A stretch of 64,000 bases of DNA from Streptosporangium sp. NBC_01495 (GTDB lineage: Bacteria > Actinomycetota > Actinomycetes > Streptosporangiales > Streptosporangiaceae), in the NCBI RefSeq assembly GCF_036250735.1, contig NZ_CP109430.1:4650001-4714000 (forward strand). The letters run 5' to 3'. The notes beneath the pieces are model-generated. The model was not told the origin of the DNA. It did no database searches and saw only the letters and a list, made by a program, of their open reading frames with translations. The translations under genes and the position numbers were made by a program. Positions 25,354 through 33,942 of the stretch are shown piece after piece; within the stretch, counting starts at the first letter, position 1; every line of letters starts with the position of its first letter.

Positions 25354-27465
25354 TCAGGCGGGGATCAGCTCGTGCAGCGTCCCGGGCGTATACACCCGCG
25401 CGCCCTCCGGCAGATCGGCCGGTGCCTGCAAACCGATGTAGGTGGTGTGCTCGCCCGGCGAGCCCTTGCGCCGCAGCAGGTCGGCCAGATAGCGGACGCG
25501 CAGGTGGTCACGTTCGACGATCGAGCGCACCAGGAGGGAGGCTGTGACGCGGTTGCCCTCCACCTGGTTGAACCCGGGGTGCCCCTTCAGATAGAGGTGC
25601 AGCCACTTCACCCGCCAGGCGCCATCGTCGCCGCGCAGGAAGACGAGCGGCAGGGCGACCCGCCCCGCGCCGCGCAGGTCGGACTTCATCCGCACGGTGC
25701 GCGGCTCGAACGGCATGCCCTCCTGCTCGGCGTCCCTGGTCATGTAGCCGAAGAACGCCTCGGCGGCCTCGTCGAACGCCTCACCGGCGTAGACGTTCAC
25801 CTGCGGGATGATGATCGACCGCTTCGCCTGCGCGAGGCGGATGTCGATGAACTCGCTCGCGCCGTCGGCGGCGTCGACAAGGTCGCCGGAGTATTCTGCG
25901 AAGGCGTTGTGGTAGCTCGTCCACGAGATGTGCTGAGGATTGCCGTAGGAGGCGTCCAGCATCAGGGCCGACAGGTCGTAGTCGGTGCGCCGCTCAGCCT
26001 GTCGCCAGTGGACGAAGAATCGCAGCAGCTCCCCGTCCACCGCCGACAGCGAGCCGCGCGGCAACATGCCCAGCCCGGGCGCGACGGCCTTGCCCGACAA
26101 AGGCAGGGCGATGTCGAGCGCCTCGGGGGCGACGATCAGCGTGCCGGGGTCGGGAAGCCGCCGGGTGATCTCCTCGTCCAGGATGGCCACCGCCCGCGAC
26201 ACGACGTTCTCCTCAATTGGAGAGCGAGTATCGGCCGTCGTCCACGCCCTGCCGTGCCGGTTGGCGAAGACCCGTCCGGCCGCGGGGGTGAACCGGTTCT
26301 GCAGGTGCTCGCGCAACGACAGCAGAACCCGGCCCGAGGCGCCCGCCGCCGCCTTCTCGGCGGCCTCCAGCACCGCTGAGGCCGAAGTGCCGGTCCGCAG
26401 CAGGTGATCGAGACGGCGCAGCAGCGCGCCGGGCGTCTTCTCCAGCAGTTCGACCGCCTCGCCGGTGCGGCCGGCCGACAGCGCCGCCTCCACCCGGCTG
26501 TCGAGGCCGCGCGCCTGGCGTACGCCCCGGGCGACCTCGAAGACGTGCGCGGCGCGCGGGAACTGCGGATGCTCGCCGGGGTGGAGCCGTTCGCCGAGCC
26601 GCTTCCACCGCTCCCGGTGCTTTGAGACGTCGCCGAGCTTGGCCGGGGAGGCGACCGCGTCCAGGGCCCGCAGCAGAGCCCGGCGCTCGGATCGGGAGAA
26701 CGAGCGGAACCTGGTGGGGGTGGCCAGCGTGACGTCACCGCCGGAACAGCCGCAGGCGAGCCGCAGCACATCGGTCACCGTGTCCACGAGCAGCGGCCGC
26801 CCCGCGGCCAGGCGCACCTCGTTGACGACGGCGCGGCTTTCACGCATCGGGATGCGTTCGGGCTCCTCGGCGCAGAACGCGGCCAGCGACCGTAGCGCCA
26901 CCAGGTCCTCGGCCGACAGCGGCACTTCCGAGCCCGCCAGCGAGAAGTACAGCTCACGCGCCTCCGCCTCCAGGCTCGCACCCAGCTCCAGCACGGTCAC
27001 CCGGTCACCGGCCAGCGGAATCAGCTCGGCATGTGCGGCCAACAGGTCGGCGTAGGTGTGCTGGTAGCGGCCGTAACCGGGCAGCGCGAGCAGATTGAGC
27101 GTGGCCGGCTGGACGGAGGCGGCGGCGACCGGGTCGAGCATGGCCTGGCGCAGCAGCCCAACCCAGAACTCCACATTATCGGGGACGTTCTTCGGAAATT
27201 CGACGAAATACACGTTGTGCTGGATGTGATCACCAACGAGGTGGCGGACGGCCGCCAAGACCCGCACGCCGAGATCGACCACCGTCTCCCCCGGCAGTCC
27301 CGCCAAGCGTTCAAGCAAAGCCGCCGAACACTTAAAGCCAACGCTCAGCAGCGCAGCGTCAAGTTGGCGGGCGGCCACCTCTCCCCAGCCCGAGGTAGGG
27401 GCCGCGGGGGCGTCGATGGGGACTCGAAGCCGCCTGGCGATGACGAGGCTTTCCAGAGTGTCCAC
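25354..27465 (-). CDS. 703-aa uncharacterised protein, possible TerD-like C-terminal region
   Basis: The protein is soluble, with no signal peptide or membrane segment. Its N-terminal part contains LVGDHIQHNVYFVEFPKNVP. The middle is helical and arginine-rich (KHRERWKRLGERLHPG). The C-terminal 250 residues run from LSAVDGELLRFFVHWRQ through TDYDLSALMLD, EFIDIRLAQAKRSI, IPQVNVYAGEAFDEA and WRVKWLHLYLKG. The order of charged and aromatic motifs there reminds me of TerD/tellurium-stress domains, but I am not certain. The start is GTG 27465 with AAGGTG upstream. No ter neighbours are present, so context does not help. The long frame and codon usage make it a real gene. Confidence 0.8.
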   Translation of the reverse strand: MDTLESLVIARRLRVPIDAPAAPTSGWGEVAARQLDAALLSVGFKCSAALLERLAGLPGETVVDLGVRVLAAVRHLVGDHIQHNVYFVEFPKNVPDNVEFWVGLLRQAMLDPVAAASVQPATLNLLALPGYGRYQHTYADLLAAHAELIPLAGDRVTVLELGASLEAEARELYFSLAGSEVPLSAEDLVALRSLAAFCAEEPERIPMRESRAVVNEVRLAAGRPLLVDTVTDVLRLACGCSGGDVTLATPTRFRSFSRSERRALLRALDAVASPAKLGDVSKHRERWKRLGERLHPGEHPQFPRAAHVFEVARGVRQARGLDSRVEAALSAGRTGEAVELLEKTPGALLRRLDHLLRTGTSASAVLEAAEKAAAGASGRVLLSLREHLQNRFTPAAGRVFANRHGRAWTTADTRSPIEENVVSRAVAILDEEITRRLPDPGTLIVAPEALDIALPLSGKAVAPGLGMLPRGSLSAVDGELLRFFVHWRQAERRTDYDLSALMLDASYGNPQHISWTSYHNAFAEYSGDLVDAADGASEFIDIRLAQAKRSIIIPQVNVYAGEAFDEAAEAFFGYMTRDAEQEGMPFEPRTVRMKSDLRGAGRVALPLVFLRGDDGAWRVKWLHLYLKGHPGFNQVEGNRVTASLLVRSIVERDHLRVRYLADLLRRKGSPGEHTTYIGLQAPADLPEGARVYTPGTLHELIPA

Positions 27466-27832
27466 AGGTGCACCTTATCGGCGAGACGCGTCCGTGCTCT
27501 GCGGGTTTTCCGTGCTTGCGTGATCAAGCATCCGGACCTCTGGAATGTTCTTGGGTGTTTGAACTGAAAGCCACCTTCACGCCCCGCAGGCGTTCCCCGG
27601 CCGCGCCAGAAACCGCCTGCCCGTCGTCGGCACGATCACGGGCGTGTTCTCCCATCAGGTCGACCTGGTGGGCTGAGCACGTATACAGGAAGGCCACTGC
27701 CCAGTGTTCGGATTGGTCGGCGCAGCCGACCTCCTGGGCCGGGCCCATCTCGCAGGCCGCTTGTCTGGAAGATCATCGGAGCCTAGCTTGAGCGGAGACC
27801 CATCGCCCCTCCCCCAAGCTTTGGAGCGCTCC
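27466..27832. promoter_or_regulatory. divergent intergenic region
   Basis: The 367-bp gap between the leftward 703-aa gene and the rightward secreted-protein gene must contain both promoters. I see no clear palindrome. Confidence 0.4.
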
Positions 27833-29176
27833 ATGCTGTCCTCCTTACTCAGTGTGGTGGTCTTGCTCTTCCAGGCCACCACGATCGCCTCCGAACCACC
27901 CGACCCGGTCGCCATCCAGGTCGACGGCACGAGCGTCGTGGCGACGCTCACCGAGTCCGGCGCCCCGGCCGGACTCAGCTTCGAGGTCACCGAAGGCCAG
28001 CAGATCGAGATCGGCTTCACCGCCAACAGCCTGACGGACCGCGCCCAGGTGACTGTCCTCGATCCAGCGGGACGGGACGCCACGAACAGCGGTGGCAGCG
28101 GTCTGTACCTGCCTGCCGGCTACGACCGAGACCTCACCTTGAAGACCCCCCTCATCGCCGGGACCTACCAGATGGAGATCCGCCCCATCGGGACCGCCAC
28201 CGGCTCGGTCACCGTTACGGCGTCCACACCACTGGAACTGGACGTACTCACCGCGACCGGCGACCTGCCCTTCACTGTCACCAGGCCCGGCCAGAGCGCC
28301 ATCGCCACGTTCACCGGCACCGCGGGCGACACCGTCTCGCTCGCCCTCAGCGACAACACCTTCCCCGAGACGACAAACATCAAAGTCCTCACTCCCAGCA
28401 ACACGATCATCGTCAACCACCCGGTCGGCGCCGGGAGCACCGACGGCGCCGACATCTTCAAACTCCCCCAGACGGGCACATACCAGGTCGTCTTCGACCC
28501 CAAGCAGAGAGCCGGCGGCTCGGCCACCGCGGCCCTGTCCGTGCCGGTCACCGGAACCCTCGCGTCCACCGGCCCTGGGGAAACGGTCACCGTCGCGCGC
28601 ACCGGGCAGATCGCCGACTTCACCTTCCCCGTCTCCGGACACTTCTCCCTCGGCGTGACCGACAACACGTTCACCACTCCCGTGCGCATCATGCTTTTTG
28701 CGGGAGCCGACCTCGGCATCACGGCCCCCGTTGACATCGCCGCCGGCCAAAGCGCCGAGCTCGACACGATGTCTCCGTCCGCATCGGCGTACCGCGTCAT
28801 AGTGGACCCGCAACGCGCGGGCACCGGCTCGCTGACCCTCACCCTGTCCCACGTCAGCGACGCCGGCACGATCACGACCACCGGCGACAGCGCCACCCTC
28901 GCCATCGACCGCCCGGGCCAAGACAGCGTGTACACCTTCACTGCTACGGCGGGCGAGAGCGTCCGCGTCCCCATCTCCGGCGTGACCTCCTTCCCCGAAC
29001 GTGCGTTGAAGGTCCGCGTCCTCAGGCCCGACGGCGGCGTTCTCGCCAATCAAGTAGTGACCTACGACACCTCCTACGACCTCCGTTCGCTACCGATGAC
29101 CGGTACATACACGGTCGTGGCCGATCCGACCCGGGCCGGCACCGGAGAGACGACTGTGGGCATCCAGCCGAGATAG
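27833..29176 (+). CDS. secreted beta-sandwich repeat protein of unknown function
   Basis: This encodes 447 residues beginning with a short signal-like hydrophobic stretch (MLSSLLSVVVLLFQATTIAS). I chose the ATG at 27833 because GGAG lies 7 nt upstream; the longer frame from 27704 has no ribosome binding site. The mature part consists of four or five repeats of about 95 residues. Each ends in a motif such as TGTYQVVFDPKQRAGGSATA, SAYRVIVDPQRAGTGSLTL or TGTYTVVADPTRAGTGETTV. These resemble bacterial pre-peptidase (PPC)-type beta domains that usually flank secreted hydrolases. No catalytic domain is present, so it may be a surface or binding protein. Confidence 0.8.
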   Translation: MLSSLLSVVVLLFQATTIASEPPDPVAIQVDGTSVVATLTESGAPAGLSFEVTEGQQIEIGFTANSLTDRAQVTVLDPAGRDATNSGGSGLYLPAGYDRDLTLKTPLIAGTYQMEIRPIGTATGSVTVTASTPLELDVLTATGDLPFTVTRPGQSAIATFTGTAGDTVSLALSDNTFPETTNIKVLTPSNTIIVNHPVGAGSTDGADIFKLPQTGTYQVVFDPKQRAGGSATAALSVPVTGTLASTGPGETVTVARTGQIADFTFPVSGHFSLGVTDNTFTTPVRIMLFAGADLGITAPVDIAAGQSAELDTMSPSASAYRVIVDPQRAGTGSLTLTLSHVSDAGTITTTGDSATLAIDRPGQDSVYTFTATAGESVRVPISGVTSFPERALKVRVLRPDGGVLANQVVTYDTSYDLRSLPMTGTYTVVADPTRAGTGETTVGIQPR

Positions 29177-29178
29177 CC

Positions 29179-29619
29179 CTACCAGCGACCGGCGGCGGAC
29201 TCTTCACGCACGCGGAATCGGCCGGGCCGGCTGCTCACCGACGGCCGACTACGCGTGCCGAACCGGTTGGGCACGGCGGTGGTGTGGCCGACGCGCTGGT
29301 AATGAGCCTTGACCCAGCCGCCCCGGGGGAGCTGCCCGTACTGCACGGGCTCCCAGATGGGCTCACGCCGGGTGGTCCAGGGGCGGGCGATGCTCGGGTG
29401 CTGCGGGTACGGTGTGCGGCGAATCTCTTCGGCCGCGAGGTGCCTCAGCACGTCCCACGCGTAGGCGCCTTCGATCTGCCACACCCGGTGCTGAGGGTCG
29501 CGCACCTCGTTTGAGCCCTGCACCGGCTTGTACCTCAGATCCATGGCCGTGCGGGCCGCCTTCTGCAGGGTCTCCCCCAAGAGGACCGGGGCCTTCCCCT
29601 CACGGGTCAAGGTGATCAT
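29179..29619 (-). CDS. hypothetical protein, 146 aa
   Basis: It starts at ATG 29619 with a good GGAGGG ribosome binding site. The sequence has a mixed alpha/beta composition (EGKAPVLLGETLQKAARTAM, VWQIEGAYAWDVLRHLAAEE) and an arginine-rich, probably disordered tail. I do not recognise a family. It ends 2 nt from the stop of the convergent secreted-protein gene, and an IS110 element begins about 50 bp upstream of its start. The element could have displaced its native promoter. Confidence 0.6.
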   Translation of the reverse strand: MITLTREGKAPVLLGETLQKAARTAMDLRYKPVQGSNEVRDPQHRVWQIEGAYAWDVLRHLAAEEIRRTPYPQHPSIARPWTTRREPIWEPVQYGQLPRGGWVKAHYQRVGHTTAVPNRFGTRSRPSVSSRPGRFRVREESAAGRW

Positions 29620-29664
29620 GTTGATTCCCTCCGTGAGAAATTTTCTTCTTTCACCTATTACTGA

Positions 29665-31021
29665 TTCTCAATGGGTTGAGCCAAAGAGGTCTTGGTGTTT
29701 TTCGAGCGGTATGTCCTGTTATGCGGCCTGTGTGGTCATGACCATTCGATTCTGGGCTGAGCGCGTTGGGTCGTAGCAACGTCCGTCGCGGATAAGAGCC
29801 CAGAGGACATTAACGCGGCGCCTGCCCAAAGCGATAACGGCCTGAATGTGTCCCTTCCCCTCGGCGCGCTTGCGATCATAGAAGCGGCGGGATTCTGGAT
29901 CGCTTCGAATGCTGAGTAGCGCCGACATATAGAACACCCTGTTGAGGGGGCGGCTATAGCGGTGGGGCCGGTGCATATTGCCGCTGATGCGCCCGGAGTC
30001 GCGCGGGACGGGAGACATGCCGGCGTGGGCCGCCAGGTGGCCCGCGTGGGCGAAGTCGCGCAGGTTCCCGCCGATGGCGGCGAGGAACTCCGCGCCGAGG
30101 ATGGGGCCCACGCCGGGCAGGCTCTGGACGATCTCGGCCAGCTCGTGCTGGTGGAACCGCTCCTCGATCATCTGCACGACGGCGTCGATTCGCTCCTCCA
30201 GGGCGATCAGGTCCTGCGCGAGCTGGGCGACCAGCTGCGACGCCATCCGCTCGCCGGGCAGCGCGACGGTCTGCGCCTTGGCTGCCTCGACAGCCGTGGC
30301 GGCCAGCACATTGAAGCGCCGAACGCCGCGCGCCTTCAGCCAGGCGGCCAGCCGGGCGACGCCCAGGCGGCGAACCTCGGCGGGCCGCTGGTAACCGACA
30401 AGCAGCACCAAGGGGCCGTGGTTGGTCAGGTCCAGCGTGCGCTCCAAGGCCGGCCATAGCTCCAGCAGGATCTCGCGCAGCCGGTTGATCATTCTGGTGC
30501 GGTCGGCGACGAGGTCGCGGCGGCGGGCGACCAGCAGCCGCAGCTCGACGACGTCCTCCTCGTGGGGCCGGATGACCGTCAGGCCGCGGCGCATGCGGGC
30601 TTGGTCGGCGATGATCGCGGCGTCGCGGGCGTCGGTCTTGGCGGCGCCCCGGTAGCCGCCGGCGGCTCGGTTGACCATGGTGCTGGAGATGTAGAGGACC
30701 TCCTGGTCCTGCGCGGCCAGCAGCGCGAGCACCAGGGCCGCGCCGCCCGTGCGGATGTCCACCGCCCAGGTGATCTTCTCGGCCAGGCCGAGGGCCTTGT
30801 CGAGCACGGCGAGGAGTTCCGGCTCGTCGTTGATCACCTTCTGTGACAGCAGCTGCTCTCCTTCGGAATCGATAACCACCACATGGTGGTGGCCTTTTCC
30901 GATGTCGATTCCTGCCCAGGCGTGCCGCACGCCGTCTCCTGTCGTCCTGAAGTTTTCGGGGGGTCGTGCAGGCAACCTCGCTGGCTCATCCCTATTTCAG
31001 CGATCTTTCGCATTTCTCAAT
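29665..31021 (-). mobile_element. IS110-family insertion sequence
   Basis: A single complete transposase gene is bounded by an 8-bp direct repeat TTCTCAAT at 29665-29672 and 31014-31021. IS110 elements lack classical inverted repeats, and short direct repeats at the edges reflect target or core sequence. The exact element length therefore depends on which copy belongs to it (about 1349 bp). The non-coding ends presumably carry the guide-RNA region known from this family; I cannot delimit it. Confidence 0.7.
29719..30975 (-). CDS. IS110-family transposase
   Basis: This encodes a 418-aa recombinase. The N-terminal DEDD RuvC-like domain has GIDIGKGHHHVVVID and AAKTDARDAAIIAD. A coiled coil follows. 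The C-terminal transposase_20 domain has SLPGVGPILGAEFLAAIGG and the serine motif AHAGMSPVPRDSGRISG. Both catalytic regions are intact and full length for the family, so the element may be active. The ATG at 30975 was taken; the upstream sequence is non-coding. Confidence 0.93.
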   Translation of the reverse strand: MPARPPENFRTTGDGVRHAWAGIDIGKGHHHVVVIDSEGEQLLSQKVINDEPELLAVLDKALGLAEKITWAVDIRTGGAALVLALLAAQDQEVLYISSTMVNRAAGGYRGAAKTDARDAAIIADQARMRRGLTVIRPHEEDVVELRLLVARRRDLVADRTRMINRLREILLELWPALERTLDLTNHGPLVLLVGYQRPAEVRRLGVARLAAWLKARGVRRFNVLAATAVEAAKAQTVALPGERMASQLVAQLAQDLIALEERIDAVVQMIEERFHQHELAEIVQSLPGVGPILGAEFLAAIGGNLRDFAHAGHLAAHAGMSPVPRDSGRISGNMHRPHRYSRPLNRVFYMSALLSIRSDPESRRFYDRKRAEGKGHIQAVIALGRRRVNVLWALIRDGRCYDPTRSAQNRMVMTTQAA

Positions 31022-31234
31022 TAGCAGTCGAGTCGCCGGTGGGCGCCGGGCGGCCAATCAGTAGAAGCCTCACATGCGGCTGATGGACGGAAGCCATACC
31101 CGGCACCCTGGAGTTTCCAGAGCCAGACGAAGGCTCGGGCAACTATCAAGAGTAAGTATAGAGTGACCCATAGGGATGGATGGCGGCGACTTGATCGGCT
31201 GGAGCCGGGCACCTTTTCAGCTTGGTCACCCGGT

Positions 31235-31375
31235 TGTATGGGGCCGCGATCGTGGCCGCGCCCGGCGGCGACGTTCTCGCCACCGCGGGGGGGCGGCGCC
31301 GTCAAAGGGTGGGACGCGGACTCGTTGTCACCAATCGGCCTGCCTGTACTCGCCCACGTCGGCGTCACCGCGTCA
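31235..31375 (+). pseudogene. WD40-repeat fragment with frameshift
   Basis: Plus-strand sequence reads AAPGGDVLATAGG in one frame and GAVKGWDADSLSPIGLPVLA followed by HVGV in the next. This is a single WD40 blade broken by an indel in a G run. There is no start. The 3' end abuts the stop of the SDR gene on the opposite strand. It is the second isolated WD40 scrap in the window. Confidence 0.5.
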
Positions 31376-32293
31376 CGCGCCGAGCGCATCGAGGGAGACC
31401 CGCCAGAGCCGGTCGGCCGCGCCGGGGTCGAGGGCGTGGTCGGCGACGCCGCCGGAGGTCCCCGGCACGTGGCGCCGGGCCGGGGCGCAGTCTTCGAAGT
31501 AGCGGCCGCCCACGCCCTCCAGCAGCGGCGAGGCCGCGACCAGCACGGAGGTGGCCGCGCCCTGCTCGGGCGTCTTGAAGGTGTAACCGCCGCCGGCGAT
31601 GGAGGCGTCGAGGTCCTCCTGATCCATGTGCCGGGTGAGGTTGGTGAGGATCGCCCCGGGGTGCACCGCGTTGACGGTGATGCCGTCAACGGCCCAGCGC
31701 CGGTTCGCCTCGACCGCGAACAGCGCGTTGGCCGTCTTGGACTGGGCGTAGGCGGCCTCGGGGTCATAGGCGCGCACCCGGAAGTGCAGGTCGTCGAAGT
31801 CCACCGGCTCGCGCAGGTGCGCGACCGAGCTGAGCGCCACGACGCGGGCCCGCCCGGCCGCCGCGAGTGCCCGGTGCAGTCCGGTGGCCAGCGCGAAGTG
31901 GCCGAGGTGGTTGGTGGCGAACTGCAACTCCCAGCCCTGCGGTGTGCGCAGCTCGGGGGTCATCATCACCCCGGCGTTGTTGACCAGGATGTGCAGGGGG
32001 CCGTCCCAGGCGGCGGTGAAGGCCGCGACGGACCTCTGGTCGGCGAGGTCGAGCGGCGCGACGCGGACCCGTCCGCCGATCTCCACGGCGACGCGCTCAC
32101 CGGCCTGGAGATCGCGTACCGCCAGGGTAACCTCCGCGCCCGCGCCGGCGAGCGCGCGGGCGGTCTCGATCCCGATGCCGGACGCCCCGCCGGTGACGAC
32201 GGCGCGGCGGCCGGTGAGGTCGACGCCGGATGCGACCTCGGCGGCGGTCGACTGGGCGGTGAACGGCGTGACGGGGAACGTTGGTTCGATCAT
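31373..32293 (-). CDS. short-chain dehydrogenase/reductase (SDR)
   Basis: This 306-aa NAD(P)-dependent oxidoreductase of the retinol-dehydrogenase-like SDR group has the cofactor motif TGGASGIG at residues 35-42 and NNAGVMM. The catalytic residues are Ser in ALSSVAH and Tyr-Lys in YAQSKTAN. I chose the ATG at 32293 because AAAGG lies upstream and the protein then has family-typical length. It is divergently arranged with an XRE regulator gene 225 bp away, a frequent pairing in which the regulator controls the SDR. The substrate is unknown. Confidence 0.9.
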   Translation of the reverse strand: MIEPTFPVTPFTAQSTAAEVASGVDLTGRRAVVTGGASGIGIETARALAGAGAEVTLAVRDLQAGERVAVEIGGRVRVAPLDLADQRSVAAFTAAWDGPLHILVNNAGVMMTPELRTPQGWELQFATNHLGHFALATGLHRALAAAGRARVVALSSVAHLREPVDFDDLHFRVRAYDPEAAYAQSKTANALFAVEANRRWAVDGITVNAVHPGAILTNLTRHMDQEDLDASIAGGGYTFKTPEQGAATSVLVAASPLLEGVGGRYFEDCAPARRHVPGTSGGVADHALDPGAADRLWRVSLDALGA

Positions 32294-32518
32294 GGGACTG
32301 CCTTTCTGTCGTGTCCCGGCCCAGGCGCCGGGAGGGGGGCACCGGCGGGCCCGCAACGGCCGCAGTCCTGGTGTCCCCTTTTCTCAACCAACCACCGGCG
32401 GCCCCTGGCCCCGGTACGGGGAAGGGGCCCCTTCCCACCCGGGGTCTGGCCGACCGGGGGTCCGGCGGTACCCCCCACGGGCGGCGGCGCACCATCACAC
32501 CTCACTTAACCTGGGGAT

Positions 32519-33406
32519 ATGAGCGACCACTCTCCCTCCTCCGGAGGCAACGCCGAGCTGCGGGAGTTCCTGCGTTCGCGCCGGGCCCGGGTCGGCCCGC
32601 GGGAGGCGGGCTTGGCCCCGCAGCCGGGAGCTCGCCGGGTTCCGGGCCTGCGCCGAGAAGAGGTCGCCCTGCTCGCCGGGGTGAGCGTGGACTACTACAT
32701 CCGCCTGGAGCGCGGCCGCGACGTCAACGTGTCCGAGGCGGTGCTGGAGGCTCTGGCCCGCGCGCTGCGCCTGGATGAGACGGAGCGTGAGCACCTGTTC
32801 ACCGTGGCCAGGCCCGTCCGCGGGCGGAGCAGGCCGATGCCGCCGCAGCGGGTGCGGCCGGGCCTGTACCGGGTGCTGGAGACCCTCGGCGACGCCCCGG
32901 CCCTGATCCTCGGCCACCGTACGGACGTGCTGGCCGCCAACCGGATGGCCCGCGCCCTGTACACCGACTTCGACGCGCTGCCGCACCGGGAGCGCAACAT
33001 GGCCCGCTTCATCTTCCTCGACGAGACCGCCCGTGCCCTGTACGCCGACTGGCAGGCCTCCGCCCGCGGCACCGTCGCGGCGCTGCACCTCTACGCCGGG
33101 CGCCACCCCCGTGACCCCCGCCTCGCCGAGCTGATCGGCGAGCTGTCCCTGCGGGACGGAGACTTTCGCCGCTGGTGGGCCGAGCACGACGTGCACCGCC
33201 GGACCTTCGGTACCAAGCGCTACCACCATCCCCTGGTCGGCGAGCTCACCCTGGACTACGAGGCCCTCACCCCCGACGGCGACCCCGACCAGACCCTCGC
33301 CGTCCACACCGCCGAACCCGGCTCCCCCTCCGAGCACGCCCTGCGCCTGCTGTCGAGCTGGACCGGTGAGTCGGCCCGGCCGGACGCCGTCCGGCTCGAC
33401 ACCTGA
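32519..33406 (+). CDS. XRE-family regulator with MmyB-like ligand-binding domain
   Basis: This encodes 295 residues. The N-terminal HTH (LRREEVALLAGVSVDYYIRL) carries the common ERGRDVNVSEAVLEALARAL continuation. A large MmyB-like LBD follows (VLAANRMARALYTDF, RWWAEHDVHRRTFGTKRYHH). Such regulators usually control the adjacent divergent oxidoreductase gene, here the SDR. The ATG at 32519 lies after a GGGG-containing weak ribosome binding site. Confidence 0.92.
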   Translation: MSDHSPSSGGNAELREFLRSRRARVGPREAGLAPQPGARRVPGLRREEVALLAGVSVDYYIRLERGRDVNVSEAVLEALARALRLDETEREHLFTVARPVRGRSRPMPPQRVRPGLYRVLETLGDAPALILGHRTDVLAANRMARALYTDFDALPHRERNMARFIFLDETARALYADWQASARGTVAALHLYAGRHPRDPRLAELIGELSLRDGDFRRWWAEHDVHRRTFGTKRYHHPLVGELTLDYEALTPDGDPDQTLAVHTAEPGSPSEHALRLLSSWTGESARPDAVRLDT

Positions 33407-33559
33407 GATCGGCGCGGCCGGTGTGACGGCGGCCTCGGCACGGGCCCGCAACGCGTCCGGCACCCGGGTGTGTCGGCCAGGGCCGCCACGTTCAGCGTCA
33501 GGCCACCGCTGGCGATGGTCACGGTGAAGATGAAGGGGCAGCAGCCGCGCGCCACCGGG

Positions 33560-33715
33560 CGGCGCGTCGACGATGAGGTGCTGGCCCACATATCCCCGGC
33601 GCACAGCGAGAACATCAACTTCTTCGGGCCCATCGACGTCGACATCGAGGGCGAGCTGGCTCAGCTTGGCCCCACTGGCTACCGGCCGCTGCGGGTGCGC
33701 GACACCCTCTTCTGA
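33560..33715 (+). pseudogene. C-terminal remnant resembling a Tn3-family transposase
   Basis: The last 50 codons of the frame (DDEVLAHISPAHSENINFFG ... TGYRPLRVRDTLF) look like the conserved end of actinobacterial Tn3-type transposases, which finish with HxSPxxxENIN-like and YRPLR segments. The catalytic DDE part is absent. It could be the other end of the transposon whose 5' stub lies at 6.9 kb, but the two are in opposite orientation. Confidence 0.5.
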
Positions 33716-33809
33716 CCTGCCGAGTCGGCAAGGGCGCTGTCGTTCGGGCATCTGCTTAAGGAAGAGTCGAGCAGTTTGATCAGGACGGGCAAGTCCGCAG
33801 CGGGCCGAC

Positions 33810-33875
33810 CTACGCCACGCAGAACTCGTTGTTCTCAGGGTCCTGCATGATCCACTGCTCGCCCTCCGCTGGACG
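33810..33875 (-). pseudogene. C-terminal stub of a VOC (glyoxalase-like) gene
   Basis: The last about 21 codons, RPAEGEQWIMQDPENNEFCV and a final Ala, match the conserved end of glyoxalase/bleomycin-resistance-type VOC proteins (WxxMxDPExNEFC). Upstream the frame becomes unrelated. It is a gene relic immediately downstream of the ABC permease gene. Confidence 0.5.
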
Positions 33876-33942
33876 CCTTACAGAAGGCGGTGACGGTCCT
33901 GCGCCAGGCCGTCCCGTCACCGTGATGAGGCGATAATTGGTT

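Noticed and set aside
33407..33559. Plus-strand frame upstream of the Tn3 transposase end (from 33470)
   Set aside because: The residues before DDEVLAHIS do not resemble transposase, so only the last about 50 codons were kept.
32495..33751. 418-codon minus-strand ORF opposite the XRE/MmyB regulator
   Set aside because: The plus-strand frame has clear HTH and ligand-domain motifs; this one has none.
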